DNA of 64,000 nucleotides, from the NCBI RefSeq assembly GCF_024648885.1, contig NZ_JANBBF010000014.1, positions 1-64,000 of the forward strand. Reading direction: 5' to 3'. The notes under the pieces were generated by a model. It was not told the origin of the DNA, searched no databases, and saw nothing but the letters and a program-made list of their open reading frames with translations. The translations under genes and the position numbers were made by a program. Shown here in pieces: positions 8,057 through 20,569 of the stretch; position 1 is the stretch's first letter; every line of letters begins with the position of its first letter. The DNA comes from Prauserella salsuginis (GTDB lineage: Bacteria > Actinomycetota > Actinomycetes > Mycobacteriales > Pseudonocardiaceae).

Positions 8057-8965
8057 ATGCCGACCATCACGCCCGTGCGCGGTGACATCACGCAGCAGGA
8101 CGTCGACGCCGTCGTCAACGCAGCCAACAACGGCATGCGAGGTGGCGGCGGAGTCGACGGTGCCATCCACCGCGCGGGCGGGCGCGCCGTGCTCGACGAC
8201 TGCATCCAGCGGTTTCCCGGCGGCCTCGCGACGGGCGACGCGGGCTGGACCACCGCCGGGCAACTGCCCGCACGGTGGGTGATCCACACCGTCGGGCCCG
8301 ATCTCCGTGCCGGTGAGCACGACCCCGGCCTGCTCGAGGCCTGCTATCGCCGGTCGCTCGAGGTCGCCGACGAACTCGGCGCCCGCACGGTCGCCTTCCC
8401 GCTGGTCAGCGCGGGCGCCTACGGCTGGCCCCTGCGGGAGGCCGCACTTACCGCGGCGTACACGGTCGCCATCACCCGCACGGACGTGACCGACGTCCGG
8501 CTCGTCGCCTTCGACGACGACGCCTGGGAGTCGATGCGGTTCGCGGTCATGTGCCTGACCCCGCTGCGGATTCTGCAGGCGGTTCGGGTGCTGCACCGAC
8601 GCGGCGCGCAACACGCACGCATCAGGCCGGGTATGGCCCCTTCCGGTGTGTACTGGCGCGTGTCCGTGTGGCCGGAGGGCTCCCCCGCGGGGTTCAGCTA
8701 CTCGACAGGCGACGAAACGAACGTCCACGGAACCGAGGTCACCGCGGCCACCTCACCCGCCGAGGTCGCGAACGTGCTCGAGGCCGCGGTACCCGCGCTG
8801 GCCAGCCGAGTGTCCGATCCGGACTACGCGCGCTGGTACGACGGCATGCTCGCCGCGGTGGAACGTACCCGCGAACTCCCCGTCTCATTCGCCGAATACT
8901 TCGACAGCGGGCCCGGGTGGCAGATCGGCGACCAGCGGTACCCCCACCCGCCGGACGCCGCCTGA
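8057..8965 (+). CDS. Macro-domain protein with C-terminal extension
   Basis: A 302-residue protein. Residues 1-165 form a macro domain with the ADP-ribose-binding segments VNAANNGMRGGGGVDGAIHRAGG (in part) and the diphosphate loop SAGAYGWP; relatives deacetylate O-acetyl-ADP-ribose or remove ADP-ribose from proteins. Residues 175-302 form a second domain I cannot name (GVYWRVSVWPEG, DYARWYDGMLAAVE), found appended to some actinobacterial macro proteins. It is cytoplasmic, with no signal peptide. The gene sits 34 bp after the polytopic protein on the same strand and is probably cotranscribed. Confidence 0.85.
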   Translation: MPTITPVRGDITQQDVDAVVNAANNGMRGGGGVDGAIHRAGGRAVLDDCIQRFPGGLATGDAGWTTAGQLPARWVIHTVGPDLRAGEHDPGLLEACYRRSLEVADELGARTVAFPLVSAGAYGWPLREAALTAAYTVAITRTDVTDVRLVAFDDDAWESMRFAVMCLTPLRILQAVRVLHRRGAQHARIRPGMAPSGVYWRVSVWPEGSPAGFSYSTGDETNVHGTEVTAATSPAEVANVLEAAVPALASRVSDPDYARWYDGMLAAVERTRELPVSFAEYFDSGPGWQIGDQRYPHPPDAA

Positions 8966-9010
8966 CCCACGGACGCCGCCTGCCCCGCAGTCACGACGGC
9001 CCGCGAACGG

Positions 9011-9054
9011 TTCGGGCGGGTGGGAACGACGATCCTCGCTCCCACCCGCCCGAA
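9011..9054. terminator. Strong bidirectional hairpin
   Basis: A perfect 15-bp stem (TTCGGGCGGGTGGGA with TCCCACCCGCCCGAA) and a 14-nt loop lie between the convergent macro-domain and beta-galactosidase genes. Confidence 0.7.
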
Positions 9055-9110
9055 GCCGCCTCAGTCGGAGTCCTCGCCGCCGACCGTGCTCCGCCCGCGG
9101 CGAACCGCCG

Positions 9111-12891
<3,781 letters not shown>

Positions 12892-13782
12892 TCAGGCGCG
12901 GCGGGTGCGGACGGCGAGGACGGCCGCTGCGGCAGCCGCCAGCAGACCGCCGCCGCCGATCAGCAGCAGCCCGCCGCCGAAACCCATTCCGCCGTCGTCG
13001 GAACCAGCGCCCGCCGCGGCAGCGCCGTCGTCGGAACCAGCGTCGGAACCAGCGTCGGAATCCGCGTCCGCCCGCTGCGCCGAGGGCGCAGGCGCGGCGG
13101 ACGACGGGAGGTGGTTCTCCGACTCCTCCCCGGCCGGAGCCTGCGGTTGCCGGCCGGCGGTCGGTTGCCCCCGCGGCTCCGCGGGCGCACCGTCCACGCT
13201 CGACTCGGGCTGCGCCGTGTGCTCGGTGCCGGGCCCGGCTTCGGACTCCGCACCGTCGTCACCGGTGCCGCCACGGTCGGGGTCGGCGTGCACATCGGCG
13301 TCGGGCTCGGATTTCGGCGGCTGCCCGGGATTCTCCGGTGCGGGCGGCGTTTCGACGCAGTGCTTCCAGTGGTTGAACCACCCCTGCGTGCCGCCCGGAC
13401 CACCGTCGCCGAGGTCCCAGTCCGACGTCTCCCGATCGAACACCTGACCGCGACGGGAACGATCGGGGTCGACTGCCAGCTCACCGCGGTGCATCCGTTC
13501 GTCTTCACACAGCGGCCGGTCGTTATCGCCGCCGCGACGCTCGTGACCACCCTTACCGCCGCCGCGGTCGTCGTCACCGCCGCCCCGATCGCCCTTCCCG
13601 CCGGCGGGCTCACCGGGGCCCTCGCCGGGATCGACCGGGCCGAGATCGTCAAGACCCCGCACGATCACGCCGCCGTCACCGCGAGGATGCCCGGCATCCT
13701 GACCGGCACCAGCGACGCCCGCGGAGCCGAACACGGCCGCACCGGTCACGACGGCCAGGGCGAACGAACGGGTCACGCGCAT
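12892..13782 (-). CDS. Secreted, C-terminally anchored acidic low-complexity protein
   Basis: A 296-residue surface protein. A signal peptide (about 1-26, ending AGVAGAGQ) is followed by a Gly/Asp-rich region, a short conserved-looking segment with GWFNHWKHC, then a Pro/Glu/Asp/Ser linker with tandem GSDA units, and a C-terminal transmembrane helix with RTRRA. No LPxTG or LAxTG motif precedes the helix, so it is probably membrane-anchored. GGAG lies 6 nt before the ATG. The tail architecture and a [NS]HWxxC motif recall the LAxTG protein at 15679-16458. Function unknown. Confidence 0.75.
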   Translation of the reverse strand: MRVTRSFALAVVTGAAVFGSAGVAGAGQDAGHPRGDGGVIVRGLDDLGPVDPGEGPGEPAGGKGDRGGGDDDRGGGKGGHERRGGDNDRPLCEDERMHRGELAVDPDRSRRGQVFDRETSDWDLGDGGPGGTQGWFNHWKHCVETPPAPENPGQPPKSEPDADVHADPDRGGTGDDGAESEAGPGTEHTAQPESSVDGAPAEPRGQPTAGRQPQAPAGEESENHLPSSAAPAPSAQRADADSDAGSDAGSDDGAAAAGAGSDDGGMGFGGGLLLIGGGGLLAAAAAAVLAVRTRRA

Positions 13783-13936
13783 GAGGCACTCCGTACGGTC
13801 CGGCGGCAGGTCGATCCATCACGCCACCCGCAGTGACGGGCAGTGATGTGCCGGGGCGGAACTTTACCCGCGTACGAGTGGTGTCGGGACCATCTTTCGT
13901 ACGTTGCACCTACACCGGGTGATGCAACTCAGTGCC

Positions 13937-15451
13937 TCAACCGGCCGAGTCGGTCGAGGCCTCCTTAGACTCCCTCGCCAGGACCGAACGCCGCCGCCCG
14001 TAAACGAAGTAGATCACCACGCCCAGCGCCATCCACAGCACGAACCGCAGCCACGTCAGCACCGTCAGGTTCAGCATCAACCACAGGCAGACGCCGATCG
14101 CCAGGATCGGAATCACCGGCACCCACGGCACCCGGAAGCCGCGCGGCAGCTCGGGCCGCTTCTTGCGCATCACCATCACGCCCGCCGACACCAGCATGAA
14201 CGCGAACAACGTGCCGACGTTGACCATCTCTTCGAGCTGGCTCGCGTCGAAGAACGTCGCCGCGACACCGACCACGACGGTCACGAGCACGTTCACCCGC
14301 ACCGGCGTGCCGCGTTGCCCGGTCTTGGCCAGTCCGCGTGGCAGCAACCCGTCGCGCGACATGGCGAACAGCACGCGCTGCTGACCGAGCAGCAACACCA
14401 TGACCACGGTGATCAGGCCGACGACGGCACCGATCGACACGATGTGTGCGGCCCAGTCGACGCCGTGGTGGGTGAACGCCGTCGCGAGCGTCTTGCGGCC
14501 CTCGGGTTCGGCGGCGGTCGACAGCTCGTTGTACGGCACCATCCCGGCGATCACCAGCGAGGTCGCCACGTACAACACCGTGACGATCGCCAGCGAACCG
14601 AGGATGCCGCGCGGCACGTCCCGCTGCGGGTTGCGCGTCTCCTCCGCGGTCGTGGCGACGATGTCGAACCCGAGGAAGGCGAAGAACACCAGCGACGCAC
14701 CGGCCAGCAGGCCGAATCCACCGTAGACACTGCCGGAACCACCTGCCAGCAGCGAGAACAGCGACTGCTCGATGCCGCCGCCCGCATCCTCGCCCTCGGC
14801 CGCAGGCGGGATGAACGGGGTGTAGTTGTCCGGCGTGATGTAGGCGATGCCCAGCGCGATCACGAACAGGATGATCAGCACCTTGATCGCGGTGACCACC
14901 ATGCTGAACCGCGACGACAGCTTCGTCCCCAGCGTCAGCAGTACCGCCAACGTGACCACGAGCAGCAGCGAACCCCAGTCGGCGCTGATGCCGCCGATCT
15001 CGATCGTCGTGGCGACGTTCATGCCGAAGATCGAGGTCAGCAGTTCTTCGAGGTAGACCGACCAGCCCTTGGACACCGCAGCCGCCGCGACCGAGAACTC
15101 GAGTACGAGGTCCCAGCCGATGATCCACGCGAGGAATTCGCCGAACGTGGCGTACGAGAACGTGTAGGCACTGCCCGCCACCGGCACCGTCGAGGCGAAC
15201 TCCGCGTAGCACAGGGCGGCGAGACCACATGCGATTCCGGCGAGCACGAATGCGACCGCCACCGAAGGGCCTGCCAGGTCACCCGCGGTGCGGGCGGTGA
15301 GTGTGAAGATACCGGCACCGACCATGACCGTGATGCCGAAGACCGTCAGGTCCCACGCGCTGAGGTTGCGGCGCAGCCGAGTCCCCGGCTCGTCGGTGTC
15401 CGCAATCGACCGCTCTACGGACTTGGTGCGCCAGATCCCGTTACCGGCCAC
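13937..15451 (-). CDS. Cationic amino acid permease, APC superfamily
   Basis: A 504-residue transporter with about 12-14 transmembrane helices of the CAT family (AA_permease_2). The first helix has the family GAGIFTLTA segment after LSAWDLTVFGI, and the YAEFASTVPVAGSAYTF stretch follows. It probably imports basic or other amino acids with protons. The position between tmk and manA matches Rv3253c of M. tuberculosis. GTG at 15451 is chosen because GGAGG lies 10 nt upstream. The leader between this gene and the next is rich in possible hairpins. Confidence 0.85.
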   Translation of the reverse strand: MAGNGIWRTKSVERSIADTDEPGTRLRRNLSAWDLTVFGITVMVGAGIFTLTARTAGDLAGPSVAVAFVLAGIACGLAALCYAEFASTVPVAGSAYTFSYATFGEFLAWIIGWDLVLEFSVAAAAVSKGWSVYLEELLTSIFGMNVATTIEIGGISADWGSLLLVVTLAVLLTLGTKLSSRFSMVVTAIKVLIILFVIALGIAYITPDNYTPFIPPAAEGEDAGGGIEQSLFSLLAGGSGSVYGGFGLLAGASLVFFAFLGFDIVATTAEETRNPQRDVPRGILGSLAIVTVLYVATSLVIAGMVPYNELSTAAEPEGRKTLATAFTHHGVDWAAHIVSIGAVVGLITVVMVLLLGQQRVLFAMSRDGLLPRGLAKTGQRGTPVRVNVLVTVVVGVAATFFDASQLEEMVNVGTLFAFMLVSAGVMVMRKKRPELPRGFRVPWVPVIPILAIGVCLWLMLNLTVLTWLRFVLWMALGVVIYFVYGRRRSVLARESKEASTDSAG

Positions 15452-15678
15452 GATGCCACTGCCTCCTGCCTCGCCTGGGCCGCAGGCTGATCGGCCACGC
15501 ACTGCCGCCCGAGCGTGTTCCGGCATGGAACGCTCCGGCAAGTCGCTGGCCTCACAGCAACCAACCCGGTGAGGATATCCCCACGGGTGGGCTCGCAGGG
15601 AACGGTCGCCTTCCGATGACGACACCGCCTCCCGGCCGCGCCGAGCCGCAGGGCCGGGAGGCGCCGATGAGGGGTCCG

Positions 15679-16458
15679 TCAGGAGGTCGTGCGCCGTTTG
15701 CGGGTGAGCGTCACCAGCGCACCGCCCCCGGCGAGCAGCAGGGCACCCAGGCCGAGCAGCCAGCCCGCGCCGAAGCCGGTCGAGGCCAGGTCGTCGGTGT
15801 CGCCGGCGGGCGCGACGGCGGGTTGCGAGGTCGTGGTCGCCGCGCCCGCGTTCGAGGTCGTGGACGACGGACCGCTCGAATCCGGTTCCGGCGACGTCGT
15901 GTCCGTACCGGTCGTGGTCGTCTCCGGCGGGGTGGTCGACTCGGAAGGCGTCGTCGACTCGGGCGGGGTGGTCGTGTCCGGCGGCGGCGTCGACTCGGGC
16001 GGTGTCGTCGTCTCCGTCGGGGCGCCCGTGCCGCAGAGGAACCAGTGGCTGATCGCCGCGATCTTCCCGCCGTTGTTCAGCGGGGACCGCAGCTTCTCCC
16101 ACGCAGGATCCTGCGGCAGCCCCCGCTCACCCGGTTCGTAAAGGTTGTAGGCGGGGCCGCCCTTCACGAGGATTCCGGTGACCTCCACGCCGGCCGGCAC
16201 CTCGGTGATCGTCAGGAACGTCTCCGCCGGACCGCCGGTGAAACCGACGTCGGCCTTGTCGATCGGCACGCCGTCGAATCCGGCCTGCTCACAGGCGCGT
16301 TTCATGCCTTCGTCGACGTTGCCGTCGACGGCCACGGCTCGGGGATCCTCTTCCGGTTTGTCGTGCGCCGCGGCGAGCGGCATCGAACCGGCCAGCACGC
16401 CCAGCGCCATCGCCGAGGTGACGAGCGCGCGCAGGCGGAAACGCGGACCAACAGACAT
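15679..16458 (-). CDS. LAxTG cell-wall-anchored surface protein
   Basis: A 259-residue exported protein. A signal peptide (about 1-31, ending PLAAAHD) is followed by a globular domain of about 120 residues with VEVTGILVKGG, AYNLY and SHWFLCG, two Cys that could form a disulfide, then a Thr/Pro/Glu-rich stalk of TTPPES-type repeats. The end is LASTG, a hydrophobic helix and RKRR, the class E sortase signal. AGGAG precedes the ATG at 16458. The globular domain resembles a widespread uncharacterised actinobacterial secreted family. No sortase gene is in the window. Confidence 0.82.
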   Translation of the reverse strand: MSVGPRFRLRALVTSAMALGVLAGSMPLAAAHDKPEEDPRAVAVDGNVDEGMKRACEQAGFDGVPIDKADVGFTGGPAETFLTITEVPAGVEVTGILVKGGPAYNLYEPGERGLPQDPAWEKLRSPLNNGGKIAAISHWFLCGTGAPTETTTPPESTPPPDTTTPPESTTPSESTTPPETTTTGTDTTSPEPDSSGPSSTTSNAGAATTTSQPAVAPAGDTDDLASTGFGAGWLLGLGALLLAGGGALVTLTRKRRTTS

Positions 16459-16575
16459 CAGGAGACTCCTGGGGGATCGGACGCGGGGGAACACGGGGGG
16501 ACAAAACATCCACAACGGGCAGATGACCGCCCGGACCCTAGACCCGACCGGGTGATACTCCCTAGACGATCACGA

Positions 16576-16593
16576 CCGAAGTGATCACTTCGG
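16576..16593. promoter_or_regulatory. Perfect 18-bp palindrome upstream of the LAxTG gene
   Basis: CCGAAGTGATCACTTCGG lies 118 bp upstream of the start of the LAxTG gene, in a locally AT-richer stretch. It looks like a dimeric repressor site. Its core AGTGATCACT recurs in another palindrome at 34202-34219. Confidence 0.45.
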
Positions 16594-16619
16594 GCCGAAT
16601 CGGTAATCTAATCGAGTCA

Positions 16620-16648
16620 CAGCTTTCCCACGAAGGATCAGCTTTCCC
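16620..16648. repeat. Direct repeat CAGCTTTCCC, 19-bp spacing
   Basis: CAGCTTTCCC occurs at 16620-16629 and 16639-16648, in the gap between the CDF transporter 3' end and the LAxTG gene promoter region. It could be an activator site or chance. Confidence 0.3.
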
Positions 16649-16839
16649 GCAGAGCAACAGCAGATATATCACTCACCGTGACATTCGGGCGATTGGTCGG
16701 CGCCTCGCCGCAACGGCGGACGGTTCCCGGCGTCGTCGAGCGCCGTGACGTACCGGAACCCGCCCGTCAGGAACCGGCCCTGGACAACCCGGGCCTCGAC
16801 GAATCCTGCTCTGCACCGTGCCCTGCAGAGCACCGGCGT

Positions 16840-17754
16840 CTATGCGGGCGTGCGGTCCAGGTCCGGCTCGAGATAGATCAACCGCGCCGTGGGGACGGCG
16901 TCGCGGACGCGACGTTCGGCGTCGTCGATCGCCGCAGCCACCTCTGTCAGCGCCATCCCCCGCCGCATCGCGAGCTTGGCCGCGATCAGGAGTTCGTCCG
17001 GGCCGATGTACTGCGTACGGATGTGGATGACCCGCTCGACCTCACCCACCGTGAGCTCACCGACGATGGTGTCCAGCTCCTCCTCGCCGGAGCCCTCACC
17101 GATGAGCAGGCTCTTCATCTCGATGATCAACGTGATCGCGATGATGCCGAGCAGCACACCGATCATCAGCGTGCCGATGCCGTCCCACACCGGATCACCC
17201 GTGACGACCGACAGTCCGACCCCGATCAGCGCGAACACCAGGCCGAACAGGGCGCCCGCGTCCTCGAGCAGCACCACCGGCAACTCGGGCGTCTTCGACT
17301 GGCGGACGAACCCCCACCAGCTGCGGTCACCCTTGATCGCCTTCGACTCCTTGATCGCCGTGGCGAAGCTGTAGGTCTCGAGTGCGATGGCGACGACGAG
17401 GATGACGACGGCGACGAGTGGCGAACTCAGCTCCTCGGGGTGCTGCACCTTGTGCACGCCCTCGTACAGCGCGAACGCGGCACCCAGGGTGAACAGCATC
17501 AGCGCGACGATGAACGAGTAGAAGTACCGGTCCCGTCCGTATCCGAAGGGATGTTCGCTGGTCGCCTTCCGCTTGGCGGTCCGCTGGCCGAGCAGCAGCA
17601 ATCCCTGGTTCGACGTATCGGCCACCGAGTGCACCGATTCGGCGAGCATCGACGACGAACCCGTGATCACGAAACCGACGAACTTCGCCACCGCGATACC
17701 GGCGTTCGCGACCAGCGCCGCCAGGATCGCCTTCGTTCCCCCAGTTGCCGCCAC
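16840..17754 (-). CDS. Cation diffusion facilitator family transporter
   Basis: A 304-residue inner-membrane exporter with six transmembrane helices. Helix 2 carries the metal site in SMLAESVHSVADT, and an EDAGALFGLV segment replaces the usual second HD-type site, as in the ZnT9-like branch. A cytoplasmic domain of about 90 residues follows. It probably exports Zn2+ or another divalent metal by proton exchange. GTG at 17754 follows GGAGG by 7 nt. The gene is downstream of manA on the same strand, with about 100 bp between them. Metal specificity is not evident. Confidence 0.88.
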   Translation of the reverse strand: MAATGGTKAILAALVANAGIAVAKFVGFVITGSSSMLAESVHSVADTSNQGLLLLGQRTAKRKATSEHPFGYGRDRYFYSFIVALMLFTLGAAFALYEGVHKVQHPEELSSPLVAVVILVVAIALETYSFATAIKESKAIKGDRSWWGFVRQSKTPELPVVLLEDAGALFGLVFALIGVGLSVVTGDPVWDGIGTLMIGVLLGIIAITLIIEMKSLLIGEGSGEEELDTIVGELTVGEVERVIHIRTQYIGPDELLIAAKLAMRRGMALTEVAAAIDDAERRVRDAVPTARLIYLEPDLDRTPA

Positions 17755-17857
17755 AGTTCAACCTCCGGCGTTCTCGACGTGACGGCGGAAGCCTAGAGTC
17801 CGCGGCCGGCAAGGCATCCGTCAGGGTGACCAAGCGAACACGGTGAGTAAAGGGGCG

Positions 17858-19093
17858 TTAATGCCCGCGCAATGAGGTTCCCGAAGTGGCGCGGAAGAGC
17901 TGCGCGACCTCCTCGCCCACGGCCCGCACCCGTACCGCCGGGTCCGAGGCGGGCCGCCACACGGACTCACCGCGCCGCAACTCGACCTTCGTCCCCTCGT
18001 CGTCGTAGAGCAGCACCTCGCCCGCGGTGCAGAGCAGGATCTCCGGCCCGGAACCGTCGAGCTCCACCTCGCGCCGGTCCACGGAGTCCCAGTCGACCCG
18101 CGACAGCTGGAACTCCGGCGTCCCGGTTCGGTACACCGCGGCCGAGCCGTCGGGCTCGCCGGTCAGCACCGGCATGTCACCGCACTGGAAATCGACCACC
18201 CGCAGCAGTTCGGGCACGTCGACGTGTTTGGGCGTCAGCCCGCAGCGCAGGATGTTGTCGGAGTTGGCGAGGATCTCGATGGCCGTGCCGTACAGGTAGA
18301 GGTGCAGATTCCCCGCGGGCAGGTACAGCGCCTCGCCCGAACGCAGCGTCACGCGGTTGAGCAGCAGCGCAGCCAGCACACCCGCATCACGCGGATGCGC
18401 CTCGCCGAGCTGCAGCACGGTGCGGCATTCGACGGCGAACTCGCCGCCTTCCCTGACGTGCCGCACGCAGGCGTCGAGCACCTCGGGAAGCAGCTCGTCG
18501 AGCGCCGACTGCGGCAACGTGATCCACGTCGTGAACAACGCCCGCAATCCGTCCGGATCCGGCTGCCCGGCCAGCAGTTCGACGTAGTGGGCCAGGCCGG
18601 GCGTCTCGATCTCGCGCAGCAGCCGCACGGTCCGATACGGATCGCGGAACCCCGCGAGCGCGTGGAACTCCGTGAGCGCGCACACCAGCTCCGGCTTCGC
18701 CGTCGGATCGGGATAGTTGCGGTTCGCCGCGTCCCGCGGGATGCCCGCAGCCTCCTCCCGTGCGTAGCCCTCCGCCGCCTGTTCCGCCGAAGGGTGTGCC
18801 TGCATCGACAGCGGCTCCTCCGCCGCGAGGATCTTCAACAGGAAGGGCAACCTGCCGTCCCACCGGTCGGCGCACCGGGTGCCGAGCTGGCCGTGCGGAT
18901 CGGCGTCGACGATCTCCAGCAGACTGACCTCGGAGCCGTCGGCCCGCCGTACGCGCGCCGGGTCGCCGGGATGAGCGCCGTACCACAGTTCCGCCTCCGG
19001 ATGCGGAGACGGAACAGGGCGGCCCAGCAGCTCCGGAATCGTCGTGCGGGACCCCCACGCATATGCCCGCACCGCGCCCTGCAGCAGCTCCAC
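17858..19093 (-). CDS. manA: Mannose-6-phosphate isomerase, class I
   Basis: Interconverts fructose 6-phosphate and mannose 6-phosphate, feeding GDP-mannose and mannolipid synthesis. The 411-residue cupin enzyme has MQAHPSAEQA (Zn ligands Gln and His), the KPELVCALTEFHALAGF motif (in part; Glu ligand), and YLPAGNLHLYLYG in the C-terminal cupin. GTG at 19093 gives the family start MELLQGAVRAYAWGSR and lies 6 nt after GGAG. It is the last gene of the run manB, Trm112-like, TobH-like, manA, the order of Rv3257c-Rv3255c. Confidence 0.95.
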   Translation of the reverse strand: MELLQGAVRAYAWGSRTTIPELLGRPVPSPHPEAELWYGAHPGDPARVRRADGSEVSLLEIVDADPHGQLGTRCADRWDGRLPFLLKILAAEEPLSMQAHPSAEQAAEGYAREEAAGIPRDAANRNYPDPTAKPELVCALTEFHALAGFRDPYRTVRLLREIETPGLAHYVELLAGQPDPDGLRALFTTWITLPQSALDELLPEVLDACVRHVREGGEFAVECRTVLQLGEAHPRDAGVLAALLLNRVTLRSGEALYLPAGNLHLYLYGTAIEILANSDNILRCGLTPKHVDVPELLRVVDFQCGDMPVLTGEPDGSAAVYRTGTPEFQLSRVDWDSVDRREVELDGSGPEILLCTAGEVLLYDDEGTKVELRRGESVWRPASDPAVRVRAVGEEVAQLFRATSGTSLRGH

Positions 19094-19136
19094 GGTCAAC
19101 TCCACTCCTCGCCGGCCTCGCCCGGCCGTGCCACCG

Positions 19137-20231
19137 TCACAGTGACAGCGGCGCGACGCGGCCGGCTCCCCCGATGGTTCCAGCCGCGAGCCCCAGGTAC
19201 ACCGCGGCGAACTCGAATCGCAACGCCAGCACGGCTGCGCACGCGACGTCGTCGGCCTCGGCCAGCTCTTCCGCCGGTGCGAGCACGTCCGCGGCGGGCA
19301 GGGTCTCACCCACCCGGAATCGCGCCTCATCGGTCGCGGGGCCGCTGCGCACCGACAACAGCAGTGCCCGGGGTGGCGCGGCACCGCTCGCCTCGTCGAG
19401 ATCCGGGTCGGCGAAGATGTCCCGCTCGTTGCCCCCGCGCGCGGCCAGCGCGTGCAACGCGGGCCGCGCGAGCGCCTGGCGGTAATCGGACACGTCCGCG
19501 ACGACCGCCGCGTGCGCCCCGAGCGCGTACGCGGCGTGTTGCCCGACGGCCACGCCCGCGTGGTCGAGCCCCCACAGCAGCGGCGTCCGGTCGGCGAGGC
19601 GCAGCGCCAACGACTTCGCCGGGTTCACGAACGACTCGTGCTCGAGATGCCCGCGGGCCGCCTCGTTGTCCAGCCGGTCCGCGAGGCCGTCGACGTCGGA
19701 CACCAGCAGGCCGAGCGCACCCGCCGTGAGCAGGCCCGTGGTCAGCGCACGCGGGAACGCCAACTCGGGCGGTCCGACGACCCGAGGTGACAGCACCAGG
19801 CCTCGGCCCGCGACGGCGGACGCGACGGGGCCCTCCGGCGGAGCCGACAGCACCACGGTCGCGCCGTAGCGGGCGGCACGCTCGAGCGACGCCGCGAGAT
19901 CGCGGTCGTACGGGTCGTCGGTGTGGGCCAGCACGACGTCGAGCGCCCCGATCCACGGCGGCACCGTGTCGGTCACCACCGTCGGCACCGGGCAGGCGGG
20001 CGCGAGCAGGGCCGTGAGCAGCTGCGCCGCGCCGTGGCCAGCACCCGGCCGCACGATGATCACCAGCGACCGGGGCCGCCCGATGTCCAGCCGTTCGGCC
20101 AGCTCCAGCTCCGTCGCGGCTTCGATCGTCGACCGCACCTGCGCGCCGGCCATCGCTGCCGCGCGCAACACACCACCGGTGTCCGCGTCGTCGAGCCGGC
20201 GCGGGTCGTCGAGCAGCGTGTCGTCAAGCAC
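19137..20231 (-). CDS. TobH-like SIS-domain protein
   Basis: A 364-residue protein between manB and manA, as Rv3256c in mycobacteria. It has two sugar-isomerase (SIS) folds, seen as alternating Val/Leu-rich strands (SLVIIVRPGAGHGAAQ, ATVVLSAPPEGPVA, PLLWGLDHAGVAVG). Relatives include bifunctional phosphoglucose/phosphomannose isomerases, but the catalytic residues cannot be confirmed here. It probably binds a sugar phosphate. The start overlaps the Trm112-like gene by 8 nt, so the two are translationally coupled. Confidence 0.8.
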   Translation of the reverse strand: MLDDTLLDDPRRLDDADTGGVLRAAAMAGAQVRSTIEAATELELAERLDIGRPRSLVIIVRPGAGHGAAQLLTALLAPACPVPTVVTDTVPPWIGALDVVLAHTDDPYDRDLAASLERAARYGATVVLSAPPEGPVASAVAGRGLVLSPRVVGPPELAFPRALTTGLLTAGALGLLVSDVDGLADRLDNEAARGHLEHESFVNPAKSLALRLADRTPLLWGLDHAGVAVGQHAAYALGAHAAVVADVSDYRQALARPALHALAARGGNERDIFADPDLDEASGAAPPRALLLSVRSGPATDEARFRVGETLPAADVLAPAEELAEADDVACAAVLALRFEFAAVYLGLAAGTIGGAGRVAPLSL

Positions 20232-20481
20232 TGCCGGCCCCGGAATCGCCGCCGGCCGGCGAATCGCCCGCGCCAGCGGGGTCGGCGGCCGGATCGCCGC
20301 CGACGGCCTCGTCGAGCAACAGCACCGGAATGCCGTCCCGCACGGGGTACTGCCTGCCGCAGGACGTGCAGGTCAGCACGTCGGCGGCAGGGTCATCCGG
20401 CGTGCCGGCCGTCAGCGGGGCGTGGTCCGCCGACGGGCACGCGAGAATGTCGAGCAGTTGCGGATCGAGAGTGACGGCCAT
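20224..20481 (-). CDS. Trm112-family small zinc-ribbon protein
   Basis: An 85-residue protein. The first 60 residues match Trm112/YcaR: LLDILACPSADH, then LTCTSCGRQYPVRDGIPVLL, with three Cys visible as likely metal ligands. The last 25 residues are Gly/Asp/Ala-rich and specific to this group. Trm112 proteins activate methyltransferases; here it is cotranscribed with mannose metabolism genes and its partner is unknown. Its 3' end overlaps the TobH-like gene by 8 nt. Confidence 0.85.
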   Translation of the reverse strand: MAVTLDPQLLDILACPSADHAPLTAGTPDDPAADVLTCTSCGRQYPVRDGIPVLLLDEAVGGDPAADPAGAGDSPAGGDSGAGSA

Positions 20482-20502
20482 TTTTCCTATTTACCACGGT
20501 TG

Positions 20503-20520
20503 GCCCTCCTCTCGGAGGGC
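20503..20520 (-). terminator. Short hairpin between manB and the Trm112-like gene
   Basis: A 7-bp stem (GCCCTCC with GGAGGGC) and a 4-nt loop in the 88-bp gap. It could attenuate or protect the mRNA between manB and the downstream genes. Confidence 0.35.
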
Positions 20521-20569
20521 AGTCGAAAACTGTTCGTCCGCGGCCGGTCGGGTTTCCGCCGCGGACCGC

